Shown piece by piece: positions 1 through 9,522 of a stretch of DNA of 27,435 nucleotides; the stretch's first letter is position 1; every line of letters begins with the position of its first letter. The notes beneath the pieces were generated by a model that worked only from the letters and a program-made list of their open reading frames with translations, was not told the origin of the DNA and did no database searches. The translations under genes were made by a program, and so were the position numbers. The DNA comes from Cyclostephanos tholiformis (Eukaryota > Bacillariophyta > Thalassiosirophyceae > Thalassiosirales > Thalassiosiraceae): positions 1 to 27,435 of the forward strand of contig JALLPB010000055.1 of the NCBI GenBank assembly GCA_036939975.1, in the 5' to 3' direction.

Positions 1-722
1 GGATCGGGCAAGAGCTTGATCGATTCGGAACTCAGGGTGTAGTCCGAGAAGGAGTTTAACCGACCCCTGCTGCCACCTCTCTTGTGCCTGCTCACATGCG
101 TATCGAAGTCGACGGAGTACGTGCGACGGTGGCGGCCCCTCGAGCGCTCCTCGGTCGGCGGGTTACCGAGGGCGTCGAATCGCACGCAAACGTGCAGGTT
201 GGTCCCATTAATGTTTACACCGGCCTCGTTGCCACCCATCAGGATCGGAAACGCCATATTCTGTATCGTCGGGTATTTTTGCCGCGGTGGCTTGGACGAG
301 TGCGACCTCGACCAACCATCGGAGGAGGACCTGCATAGACTCGGGGGCAGGCAGCCGGATGGCGGCGAGGTCCCGGCGTCATCCCGTCGATGACTCCGGC
401 CGTCGGTCACGGCATGGAAGGACGACGACGCACCGTCCTTCTCTTCTTCGTCTCGAGAGATGGCGCAGCCACGGTTGCCCTCCCACCCTACTTGATTGGC
501 ACCCAAGTGCGAGAGCCCCCCCCTCGCCGCCCCGTAGGACGACGACGTAGCAGAAGACAACGACGACGACGACCACCTGGTCGATTGCGGCGAACCACTT
601 CGCTTCAGCAGCGGCATATGCGTGGTCTCTATCGTTTCGATCATGTTCGGCGCCCGGTCACCAACGCCACGAACACGAAGGAAAGCGGATTGGTCGGGCT
701 GGGGCTGAGATTTTTGGCGCAT
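1..722 (-). CDS. Left-edge gene of unknown function, N-terminal 240 residues
   Basis: A minus-strand frame stays open from the ATG at 722 to the window edge, so the C-terminus is missing. An in-frame TAG lies about 45 nt upstream of the ATG, which supports this start. The N-terminal two thirds are rich in Ser, Arg and Gly (LLKRSGSPQSTRWSS, then an acidic DEEEKD patch) and look disordered, with possible phosphosites. From about residue 148 the sequence becomes ordered: PTIQNMAFPILMGGNEAG is followed by NGTNLHVCVRFDALGNP and then YSVDFDTHVSRHKRGG. I recognise no family. Plus-strand ORFs over this interval are antisense shadows. Between about 265 and 380 a second minus frame also reads as plausible protein (RLPAPESMQVLLRWLVEV), so a small intron or an indel there cannot be excluded. 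Confidence 0.55.
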   Translation of the reverse strand, partial: MRQKSQPQPDQSAFLRVRGVGDRAPNMIETIETTHMPLLKRSGSPQSTRWSSSSLSSATSSSYGAARGGLSHLGANQVGWEGNRGCAISRDEEEKDGASSSFHAVTDGRSHRRDDAGTSPPSGCLPPSLCRSSSDGWSRSHSSKPPRQKYPTIQNMAFPILMGGNEAGVNINGTNLHVCVRFDALGNPPTEERSRGRHRRTYSVDFDTHVSRHKRGGSRGRLNSFSDYTLSSESIKLLPD

Positions 723-1318
723 GCTTTCCACGCCGATTATCCCCGCCGTTGGATGTTGATATCGAGTCTATATCGACATCCTGACCAGAAAGATTCAATG
801 GTGGGGGGTCAAGAATAGTGACTATTCAATGAGGCGGAACACAGATTCATTGACATATATTGACATCATTGGCACATATGGCTGGAAATGATGTGATGCG
901 CGTGCGCAGTTTAGTGTTATCGATTGACTGACCGAGAACTTTCGAAACACTTTATGGGGAGGGGAAACTTTTGTTACACTTTCGAAACACTTCGGGAACA
1001 CTTCAAATAATACTATTCCTTCGTTGAAAAACGCAGAGTGGATCCAAACTCTGGTCCGAAGTCTTTCGTTACTTAGCGGATTCGAGAGTGGTCCGAAGTT
1101 TTACTAAGCGGTCAATTGTAATGTTAACCGTAGTATCTGGGAGAAAAAGGAAAATGGATGGGAAATATTGAACTCTATTCCTATGTAGATGTCCTAGTTT
1201 TTTTGGTCCCACTGACTATGGGTTCGGGCGGGAACAAAAAGAATCAATATTCATCATCATGTGTGAAATAAAAGATGAGAAGGAGAATTAACTGGGTAGG
1301 ACCATCATTATTTCTGCT
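723..1318. other. Intergenic region, no gene seen
   Basis: This is the shared upstream side of the left-edge gene and the downstream side of the kinase-like gene. It holds short imperfect direct repeats: ACTTTCGAAACACTT occurs twice between 937 and 995, and a TGGTCCGAAGT...ACT(T/A)AGCGG unit occurs twice between 1050 and 1110. No convincing ORF or RNA gene was found. Confidence 0.5.
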
Positions 1319-3759
1319 TCACCTACTTAAATGTTGACTCTTCATTTTATCAATCACATTTTTCAGTTGATCACGAACCTCTGCCGCAGTTGGCCGATCG
1401 CTCGGGCTTTGCTCCCAGCACTTTCTCGTCACTGAAAGAATTGCATTTATTGCAATATCATCGCTCTTTAACACCTCATCGGGAATTTTCGGTCGTTTTC
1501 CATTGATGACCTTCTTCTGCGCTTTGCTCTCCTTCTCTCCCTCGAACGGACTGTCCCCAGAAAGTATGGAATAGAAGATGTTGCCCATGGAGAAAATATC
1601 AACCTTTTCACTCTCCTCCTCGAATTCATACTCTTCTGGAGCTCGAAACTGATGAGGTAAATAATTTAACATGATATATGTACCCTAAATTGCAATTACA
1701 AATACCAAGAACGAAACAGAAGACAGATTATGAACTTACCTTTCCGGGGTTGGCACCAATGTAAAAGCCGCATGGCGAGCCATCCTCCTTCTTAACTCGC
1801 ATGAATCTGCATCTATTAAAATCGTTTAGCTTCCAATGACCATCAATGAATATGAATTGCGACGGTGTAATATCAGCTGCGATTTTAGAAATAAATTGTT
1901 GGATTCCAAATGAGAAAACGCGATCGTGCCAGAGAAGATATAAGCCAAGAAGCTCGCATGTACTCACTGTGAGCGATAGAAGCGTAACCGTCACCTTCCA
2001 CATCGTGCATGTCGGCGATTGCACGGGCGATTTGATATGCTTAAATTCGTGAAACTTTACCAGTTAGCGATGGAAAGAACAACAAATATGAAAACATCCA
2101 ACAGAGGAGAAGTAAACACACACCGAGGTCAATCTTCTCGAGACTCGTTATGGGTTTCACATAATACTTTTCCTCCTCGTCGTCGTACCCCCACAACGTC
2201 GATTCGATGTCACCCCCCCTTCCATATTCGTATACCGCCGAGTTCGAGCAGTACGCGAAGATGTCCACGACGTTAGGCGATCTCGACAGCCTCTCGGACG
2301 CGAGGGCATCCTTCCGGTGACGGTCGTAATTCCTGTCCGTGAAGTCGTGATCGTACCGGAGAGTTTTCAAAACAGTGATCTCCTCCCCGTATCCCGACGT
2401 GGACGTGGTCCCATTGACGTGAAATTTCGGCCCATCATCGAACGATCCCGACGCCTTCGATAGCAGCCACACGTCCCTCCAGTATCCATTCGATATGTGC
2501 TTTACGATCTCCTCGCCCTCCCCCTCGTTCCTGCGTAGGTCATGATGTCGAGCCGCCCTACCAAACATCGTTGATAGCTGTCCAAGCTCGTACTCGTGCA
2601 GTACGTTGCAATTGGGAAATGCACCCTTTTGCCACTCGTGTCTTGCATTGCACTCGTCATCCTCCAACGGTTCGCGATGCCCCCCTTTGTACTTTCTGGA
2701 CTTGCCGATATCTTCCAATCGCGTTTCGTATTCATCGTCATCGGGGTAGGGAGTGACGTATCGATCCGACGATATTTTCGTGGACAAGTCGTAGTCCACG
2801 GGTAGCGGATACACCCTCGCGAGCAGAGCATTCTTGTGGGGGTCTATCCTCGGCTTGAATTTATGCCTGCCGCCCCTCTTGATGCCGTCGATTTCGCCTT
2901 CATCACTCTCGCCCGGGACTACGAAGTGAAATTCGAGGGCCAGGACGCGCGGTCTACCACTACCGTTGGACGACGACCCCACCCTCGCTCTCTGATCATC
3001 CACCCGCCACCTGTTTGACTCCGGCTTCGTATCATGTCCATCGCTCCCGCGATCGCCTCTTTCGTCGTCATTCGACTTTGCGTATTCCTCGACTTCATCG
3101 TCGTCGCTCGGGGATTTCACCTCCCTCTTAGAATGACGTCGACGATGTCCATCAACGTGTTTTGGGGATTCCATCGGCATCTTGATGCGGTCCTTGGTAT
3201 CTTTCTTGTCAACGCGTTTCGTGATCTTGATACGATTCACCTTTTTATCCACCACCTCCTCCTCCTCCTCCTCCTCCTCCTCCTCGCTATGACGAGGCCT
3301 TTTGTCATATAGGTTGGCGCGTTCTTCGAGCTTCTGCCGATCGCGTCTACCCCTATGTTTGTTGGCCTCCACGCTCAAATGTTCCGTCTCACGGGGGATG
3401 GGGAACAATACCTCCTCGTCCCCCCCCGGTCGTCGTTTCTTCCTCCTGATCCCGCGCGACTTGGCGATATCGATGTCCAATTGCCTCACGGGACCCCCAG
3501 GGCGTTTCCTCATCGATTTTGACGAATACCACGTCCCGAGGAGGCACAGTCCGAATGCGCAAATTGCGCCGGCATAAACGAGCAGGGCCATGTCCGATCG
3601 AAGGAGGCGACGACGGCCGCCGCCGTGGATCTTGCCGTCTGCGCCGTGTCCGCCGCCGCTGGACCTCACGTTCATGGACGATGGGAGTAGACAATTATTG
3701 CCAGAACTGGGCGACCGGGCGGTGCGATTGCGGACGCCGCCGGAGGTGAGCATTCTCAT
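1319..3759 (-). CDS. Membrane-anchored protein kinase-like protein (probable pseudokinase), 4 exons
   Basis: Exons are 3759-2124, 2039-1968, 1876-1740 and 1684-1319. Introns of 84, 91 and 55 nt all have GT...AG ends and the joined frame gives 736 residues. Residues about 57-80 (MALLVYAGAICAFGLCLLGT) form one membrane span. A long charged, Arg/Lys/Glu-rich linker with a poly-Glu run follows. The kinase fold starts near residue 430. The beta-3 Lys (VLK, K465) and alpha-C Glu (E489) are present. The catalytic loop reads HTDITPSQ (570 region) instead of HRDxxxxN, so the catalytic Asp is kept while Arg and Asn are replaced. The DFG motif reads DFN (588-590). The activation segment ends in FRAPEEY (629-635), and the late Arg of SDRPTA is present. 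Loss of the DFG Gly and the metal-binding Asn suggests weak or no phosphotransfer. The fold assignment is secure and the lack of activity is inferred. Confidence 0.85.
3257..3287. repeat. CTC/GAG microsatellite inside kinase-like gene
   Basis: About ten CTC triplets in a row encode the poly-Glu run of the linker of the minus-strand kinase-like protein. The unit length of three keeps the frame, so length variation would change only linker length. Confidence 0.9.
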
Positions 3760-3956
3760 CGAGTTGATGTCGTCGTTCAGTCTACGTCATGCACTATACT
3801 TGTATTCGGAAGCGCGCTTGTGCATAATAATATTATTAATAGGGAATTATATTATGGTTTGGGTTGAGGAGCCGCGTTTTTTTCCCCTAAAAATTCGAAA
3901 AAATCCGCCGTCACTACGATAGGAGAGGCGAGGATCGACGCAATGAAAAAAATAAT
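3760..3956. promoter_or_regulatory. Divergent promoter region, kinase-like gene and methyltransferase
   Basis: Only 197 nt separate the ATG of the minus-strand kinase-like gene from the ATG of the plus-strand methyltransferase, so both core promoters must sit here or overlap the genes. The stretch includes an AT-rich block (3825-3855, TAATAATATTATTAATAG) that is nearly palindromic. No defined factor site is claimed. Confidence 0.4.
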
Positions 3957-5006
3957 ATGGCGATCCTGTCTACCTTTGCTGCTTTGGCGACACTAAGGTG
4001 TGGCATTCTATCAAATCGTCACGTGCGAATCGTTAGACCGAAGGGAAGTAGAATGGTTGCATCGAATGGTCACCGTGAAGAAACGAGCGATCGAGACCGA
4101 TTCAACGCGATGGAGCATCGGAATTGGGAACATGGATTTGAGTCATACCACCAGTGGTTCGGTCCCTTGACTCGACAACCCATACCCGCGCTCTTGGCAC
4201 ATGCCGACTTTCCGCCCTCGGCCGACGGCGGCGAGGGGGGGAGGACCGTTCGGTTGCTTGATGTTGGCACGGGGCCCGGCTTCGTTTTGTCAGCCGCGAT
4301 CGATAATGCATTATCGACCGATGCGAAACGACAGTCGTTTCAACTCACTGGATTAGATATCTCGAAGAATTTCCTTTCGTTGGCAGAGAAACGTATACGC
4401 TCACAATTGCAGAGGGAGCAGTGGCATTCGGAAAAGATAATGGTCGATTTCGTCGAGGGCACTGCTGAATTGCTACCATTCTCCGCGGAGATATTTGACT
4501 CGATCGTTTGCAATTTCGGCATCCTCCATTTCTTCAACCCCGAAGCATTCCTCCGTGAATCATATCGCGTTCTGCGTCCTGGGGGGAAGGTCAGTTTTAC
4601 CGCATGGGCTCCGCCCACACGGACGGAGGGGTTCAGAATCGCGCTAGAATCTATCGCTGAGGCGGGCAATCCAAATGTTGAAGGGATGCCAGACGGTCCG
4701 TACTTCTTTGACTTTGGAAATCCAGAACACGCCATGAAAGTGTTACGGTCGATTGGATTTGAGAATGCTGCCTCGGTAGAGTTGTGCGAGATGAAATGGT
4801 TCAACGTGAAAGACGGTGATACGTTGCATGACATTCTATTGAAAGGTACGTCGAGAACGAGGGAGATTTTATTGGGTCAGTCACCAGAGGAGGCATCTGC
4901 CGTTAAATCATTGATGATTAAAAAGTATGATTCGATCACCGACGGTGGAAGGATGCCGCTTTCGATGCCCGCGATAGTTTCCTCGGGTAAAAAGCCTTTT
5001 AGTTAA
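3957..5006 (+). CDS. SAM-dependent methyltransferase, type 11 (UbiE/COQ5-like fold)
   Basis: A single exon encodes 349 residues. The class I methyltransferase core is clear: motif I LLDVGTGPG (100-108), the acidic loop GLDIS with D134 for the ribose of SAM, EGTAELLPF (167-175), and the motif III region YRVLRPGGKVSF (203-214). The sub-pattern FDSIVCNFGILHF is typical of methyltransferases acting on small molecules or lipids. The substrate cannot be read from sequence. The first 32 residues are basic and hydrophobic and lack acidic residues, which fits an organelle presequence; M33 is an alternative start. The gene ends 35 nt from the stop of the opposite-strand amine-oxidase-family gene. No frame damage is visible, in contrast to that neighbour. 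Confidence 0.85.
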   Translation: MAILSTFAALATLRCGILSNRHVRIVRPKGSRMVASNGHREETSDRDRFNAMEHRNWEHGFESYHQWFGPLTRQPIPALLAHADFPPSADGGEGGRTVRLLDVGTGPGFVLSAAIDNALSTDAKRQSFQLTGLDISKNFLSLAEKRIRSQLQREQWHSEKIMVDFVEGTAELLPFSAEIFDSIVCNFGILHFFNPEAFLRESYRVLRPGGKVSFTAWAPPTRTEGFRIALESIAEAGNPNVEGMPDGPYFFDFGNPEHAMKVLRSIGFENAASVELCEMKWFNVKDGDTLHDILLKGTSRTREILLGQSPEEASAVKSLMIKKYDSITDGGRMPLSMPAIVSSGKKPFS

Positions 5007-5041
5007 TATCATTCACGTCAAATATAAGATTTTACCATCCA

Positions 5042-7071
5042 TCACGGATCCTTTCCTCCAGGTAAAATCTGTTTCGCGAAAACCCAGGGAGAAGGGGGGA
5101 TGTCCTTCGGGGGTAGGATGCTCCTTAAAATTCTGGCGGATTTTCTCAGTGCGCTTAATTGCGCCGTGTCCCTCGCGGCGGGAATGACCACGCAACGAGT
5201 GTCCCTCAGGCCGAAGTCCCGAGAGAGTGCTGATGCGGCCTGACGGGCTGTGACCACGGATTCTTTCGTACTCCTAGATGCGTGCCCCGTCCTGTCAACC
5301 CAATCCCCGCAAATATACAACCCATGTCCTAGCTTGACATCCGGCGAGTAATGGGCAGAATTAGGACAAAAGTGGCTCACAGCATCCCTGGCTCGTAATA
5401 CCACGGCATCTTGTAGGGTGTCATCGACGTTTACCTTCTCGGTGCCCAATGCGGCAGATAACGCCCGAAGTGCAAGATCGACGATTCGTTCATCGTCCAA
5501 ATCGACGAACGAGTTGGCTCGATAAAAATCAACCTCGAGAACCGCCACCGGATCGATACCCCCCCCCCCCCCCCCCCCCCCCCCCGCCCCCCCCCCCCCC
5601 CCCCGCCGCGCCGCATTTCCCATTGTAATAATCGACGCTGAATTCGTCCTGCATGGGCCCGAGATCGTATATACAAAAACCGGTCTCACTCAATTCGTCG
5701 ATGCCCCCCACGCCCGGTCCGCAAACGGTTATCGGAGAATCCATCATGGCATTTGCCATATCGGGGTGCAATGCCGTCTTATCGTGCATTCCGCCACGTA
5801 AGTTGTACGTGATGGTGGTATTCGGTCGCAGGAACAATCGAACCGCAACACACGTGATACCGCGAAGCTTATCGAAGTTCCTCGTCGCACTTAACGACGA
5901 TAGTGCCGGCCGGGGATGTCGACGTCAGCCTCCCCGTGACCGTCGCTCCCACGGCCAGGACGACCGCATCGCATTCGATCCTTTTGCACATCATGCCCCA
6001 TCCCCCCCCCCCCAGGGCGGTCGATGATGCGAGTTCTACAGCATATCCTCTTCCATCCTCGCGTTTCGCTATCGATGTCGCCCGTGCCCCGCCCGCGAAT
6101 GCCACACGCCCCGTCGTTCCAATTGTGCCCGCCACGGTTCGAATATCCTCTCGGATATACTCCCCCTGCACCATCTGACATCGAAGGCCCCCCTCGACTT
6201 CAACGCGAAGACGTGAAAGCACGATAACGCCGCGGCCGCCGAGCAGTCGTAAAGAGGACACATCGGCAATACGGACAACGGCGGCGATACCAACTCGTCG
6301 TACAATGCAATCGTAATCCCCGCCCTTTCGAATAGTAGGGATGCGGGCATGGCGTCGTAAATTCATCCACGACGTTCGCGATTCCTGTTCGAAGTCAGCC
6401 CACGATCCGAGCGAACCGAGACCGGATAATAAGTCGACGAAACGGAGAATTCTCCACGTTTTCTTATCGGTATTCTCGAGCATCGCGAGGATGGGCAAGT
6501 CGAGAGGCGGTGGCAAATTCGATATGATGAGACGCCTGATCGTTTCCTCGTTGTCGTTGAAATTCGTCATAAGATTCGTCATTCTACAGTGTTGTCGTCG
6601 ATTGTCACCGTCATACCCTCCCCCTCCCCCTTCCTCCTCGTCCCCTTTTAACGATACCGGTGCCACCGCAACCATGCCATTCTTCGACACTAGCACGCTG
6701 GGACTGTAATCCCCCAACACCTCGTCGATGTTGACGCCATTTATGGTCCCTCGTGATATCGAACGTGTTGCGATATTCGCGCCAGAATCCGTGTATTCCC
6801 GCCTCCACCGGACGATTCTTCCTCGTCCCGTACCCCCCGGCGAGTCGTCCCTGCCCCCATCCCCACTATTCGATGCGTCCAGCAGCACGATCTCGACGTT
6901 ATCGCGTCTTGTTCCGCCCAATATGCCGTTGTTGCTGTTGTTATTGTTATGAGATAGCGACTCGCGGATTGCGTAACCCGCCCACCCACCCCCCCCACCC
7001 CCCACGACCACTACACGCAACGGCGGTCTCTCGTCATGGTCGTCGTCGACGACGATCGATCGAATCGTTGA
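5042..7071 (-). pseudogene. FAD-dependent amine oxidase/desaturase-like gene, broken by six frame changes
   Basis: The product resembles the plant/algal FAD-NAD(P) amine oxidoreductase family (phytoene-desaturase-like fold). Family landmarks occur in order but in different minus frames. They are a Rossmann motif VVVVGGGGGGWAGYAIRE (7017-6964), RPVEAGIHGFWREY (about 6810-6770), YSPSVLVSKNG, SWADFEQESRTSWMN, then LFERAGITIALYDEL and FDVRWCRGSISERIFEPW (6330-6120). After these come DAVVLAVGATV (about 5965-5935), FDKLRGITCVAVRLFL and GFCIYDLGPMQDEF. The C-terminal FAD motif YICGDWVDRTGHAS lies at about 5320-5280. Frame changes fall near 6829-6850, 6745-6772, 6357-6363, 6101-6110, 5905-5915 and in the C-tract at 5559-5604. 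An in-frame TGA at 7074-7072 precedes the Rossmann motif and no in-frame ATG follows it, so the start is unknown. MTRDRR at 7038 fits only with a further shift. This is either a recent pseudogene or local consensus error. The flanking genes are intact. Confidence 0.75.
5559..5604. repeat. 46-bp poly-C tract (poly-G on the coding strand)
   Basis: A run of C is interrupted by a single G at 5586. It lies inside the amine-oxidase-family gene between the IYDLGPMQDEF segment and the VAVLEVDFYRANSF segment, which are in different frames. It would encode poly-Gly. Such tracts slip in replication and are poorly called by sequencers, so its length here is uncertain. Confidence 0.95.
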
Positions 7072-7074
7072 TCA

Positions 7075-7831
7075 TCTTTCCGTCGACGGCGTAGTGTCAC
7101 GAAACGGCGACGCCGCCGTCAAAATGGCGCCCCGCCCCTCGCGACGGCGGATCGTCGTCGCCGAGGGATCGAACGAGACTAATATCGCCGTCGCGTCGTC
7201 GTTGCGAATTGACGACGATGGGGATGAACACGAATCCTCGCACTCCCGCCGAGAGGGGCGACGACCGCGATGACAATAACTCCGCCAGGAGGAGGATCCA
7301 AGTGTACGCATATTAGATTTTTGGCACCCTTCGCCTGTCGTCGAGGAAATAATTATCCTAGCACCTTTTTCGGCAAGTTTATATTCACACGGTTGTTCCA
7401 ACCTCGATCTTGTTAGTTTTATTGAACCCCCCCCCCGACGGCGACATCTCTCCAAATAACATCAAAACGGGCAACGCCATCCTGTAATCGGTTGTTGTGG
7501 TAATGATGTGTTGTTATTTATTTTATATTGCAGTCATGTTGTGTGTGTGACCGAAAATGGAAAAAAAAAATCTTTTTCGATTTTTTCGGTGAAATAGAAA
7601 ATAGATCATTCAAAATGATTTTTACACGAAATCATATGTACCAACGGACTACCTATTATTATTTATGATGTGTGGGATGGGATCCTTTATTTTATGCCGA
7701 TTTGTTGAAAAGAGCACACCACATAGGAATAAGTACTATAATGTCCGTTTTCGGGGGCAATGAACAAACCGATGAAATCGCTCTCTCTCTGTCGCTAAGA
7801 GTGTAACACCTCACATAGCTCCTCATCAATC
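7075..7831. other. Intergenic region between divergent genes; possible missing 5' exon
   Basis: A minus-strand frame from 7455 to 7072 is in phase with the Rossmann motif of the amine-oxidase-family gene but is separated from it by the TGA at 7074-7072. It is Arg/Ser-rich (RRRPSRRECEDSC) and is not convincing as protein. On the same strand ATGGCGTTGCCCGTTTTG at 7480 opens a short hydrophobic reading frame (MALPVLMLFGEM) that could be an N-terminal targeting exon. No splice pair joining it was identified. The remainder (7500-7831) is AT-rich with an A-tract and is likely upstream sequence for the coiled-coil gene. Confidence 0.35.
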
Positions 7832-9340
7832 ATGAGCGCTCGCAAAAAACGCACCCCCCTCAGCGATGCCGCGGCGGACATTGACAATCGCGACAACATC
7901 AGGCACGCCGCTCTTACGACGACGACGACGACGACGACGTCGTCGTCGTCACACGAGATGCAAATGGGAACGACGATCAAGCCGCCGCCGCCGCCGCCGT
8001 TGATGCGCATACCATGGTCGAAATCGTCATCCCATCCGACGGTCAAACTATTGGCCGAGTTCGAGGGTGCGAGGTCGTCCACCATCCGGGAGGAGGACGA
8101 GGCAGCCGGGGGGGGGGGTGGAGGGGCCTTCGAACTAGTGGATCAGAAATCGGAAGATGCTAGGGACGGTATATCCATAGTGAGAGGAGATGGAGGGGCG
8201 AAGGAAAACAACGCGAAGGACGATGGCACGACCATCGTGGCATTGACGCGGGACCTCATGACCATGGAGAGGGAATACAATCAGACGCGAACGAGGATTG
8301 CTCAATTGGAAAATGATATCATCGCGTCGAAATCGGAGAATGCGAATCGGGAGGAAATGTGGAATATGAGGGAGGCGGAGTTAACGAGGCAACTCGAGGA
8401 TCAGAAATCGGCGTCGGACAATGCCAAGAAAGATGCTAGGGAAGGCATATCCATAGTGCGAGAATTGGATTGTGCGCTTAGATCGGCACGCGCCGAGAGG
8501 GACGAGGCCAACCTTCAAGTCACCAACTTGATGGGTGAACTGAAAGGGATGCAGGAGGACGTCGAGCGCATGGCGGAGCTAACGAAGGAGGCGGAGGCGA
8601 CAAAGACGTCGATGCATGTCCAGCAAACTACGATGCTATGGGAGTTGAATTTATTGCGCGAGGAGGTGAATTGCCTTAGGGAACAATCGCACAAATACCA
8701 GAATGTTAAAGAGTCGAATACGTTCCATTGGGAATTGAACTCGTTGCGCGAGGAGGTTGAACGTCTAAGGGAACAATCGACCCGGTCCCATCATCTCGAA
8801 ATGTCGAATAAGGAACTGCAGAGCGCGCTCGAAATGGTCCAATACCAGACGAATAAGAAGTTGAAGGAGATGGAAAGGGCCGCGATGGATTCGCAAGAGC
8901 GGGAGGAAAAGATCAAGCGTGACTATGAAAAACTCGGGCGGGATTATCATAAAATGAGAGCCGCCTATGACGAGTTATCGAATATGTTGAACCAAGCGAA
9001 GGAGGAGTTCGTAAATAAGACAGCTGCATTCGAAGAGGAGAAGAAAATGCTCCAAATGCGTACTAGTAGCGATGCGCTTCAACGTGCTGAAGCGACAGTT
9101 TCATCATTGCAACAGGAGATGTCGCTACTAAAGAAGAAGGCATCCCGGGCCGAAAAGCTTCAGCGAGACTTGGCGTTCACGCAGAAGACGAATATCAATC
9201 TTGCGAAGGCCTTGAAAGATTGCAAAGCATCATCCCACACGGCAGAGGTACCTAGTAATGGCACATCACATCACAAAGGCAGTGAGTCGCACGAGAGAAG
9301 AAAAATTAAAGAGGACGCATTTAGGGTGCACTGCACTTAA
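7832..9340 (+). CDS. Long coiled-coil protein of unknown function
   Basis: A single exon encodes 502 residues. The N-terminal 100 residues are low complexity: a Thr run then Ser run from an (ACG)n/(TCG)n tract, a Pro run, and a Gly run. From about 130 to 475 the sequence is rich in Glu, Lys, Leu, Gln and Arg with heptad spacing, typical of a continuous coiled coil. Two internal duplications are visible. DQKS...AR(D/E)GISIVR occurs near residues 104-118 and 190-210. WELNxLREEVxxLREQS occurs at 270 and 300, exactly 30 residues (90 nt) apart. No membrane span or enzyme motif is seen. It could be a structural, cytoskeletal or tethering protein, but no family is recognised. An AATAAA lies about 108 nt after the stop (9448-9453). 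The gene converges on the FEA1-like gene with a gap of 182 nt. Confidence 0.75.
   Translation: MSARKKRTPLSDAAADIDNRDNIRHAALTTTTTTTTSSSSHEMQMGTTIKPPPPPPLMRIPWSKSSSHPTVKLLAEFEGARSSTIREEDEAAGGGGGGAFELVDQKSEDARDGISIVRGDGGAKENNAKDDGTTIVALTRDLMTMEREYNQTRTRIAQLENDIIASKSENANREEMWNMREAELTRQLEDQKSASDNAKKDAREGISIVRELDCALRSARAERDEANLQVTNLMGELKGMQEDVERMAELTKEAEATKTSMHVQQTTMLWELNLLREEVNCLREQSHKYQNVKESNTFHWELNSLREEVERLREQSTRSHHLEMSNKELQSALEMVQYQTNKKLKEMERAAMDSQEREEKIKRDYEKLGRDYHKMRAAYDELSNMLNQAKEEFVNKTAAFEEEKKMLQMRTSSDALQRAEATVSSLQQEMSLLKKKASRAEKLQRDLAFTQKTNINLAKALKDCKASSHTAEVPSNGTSHHKGSESHERRKIKEDAFRVHCT
7916..8000. repeat. Triplet microsatellites (ACG/TCG and CCG) in coiled-coil gene
   Basis: A run of ACG triplets passes directly into TCG triplets (about 7916-7949), and a second CCG run lies at about 7981-7999. 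They encode Thr-Ser and Pro runs and keep frame. Confidence 0.8.
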
Positions 9341-9522
9341 TTTAAGGAGGAGGCCGAATGATTATGGTGGCATTTGACCAAGTGTCGAACGAACGTACAT
9401 ACATAACTTCTTCAAGAGTAGTTACTTGTCATTTATAAACGACTAACAATAAAGAAGAGCTGAAACACCTGCTTCAGTTTCCACTGCTCTCTAGAGAGAG
9501 GGAGTAGTGGTACCATACTTTT

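Noticed and set aside
82..818. Overlapping plus-strand ORFs at the left edge
   Set aside because: They lie antisense to a longer, more protein-like minus-strand frame, are Arg/Pro-rich, and some begin at TTG.
5869..7020. A 383-codon minus ORF taken as an intact protein
   Set aside because: It starts at TTG, and large parts are out of frame with family blocks that appear in other frames, so it is only partly real coding sequence.
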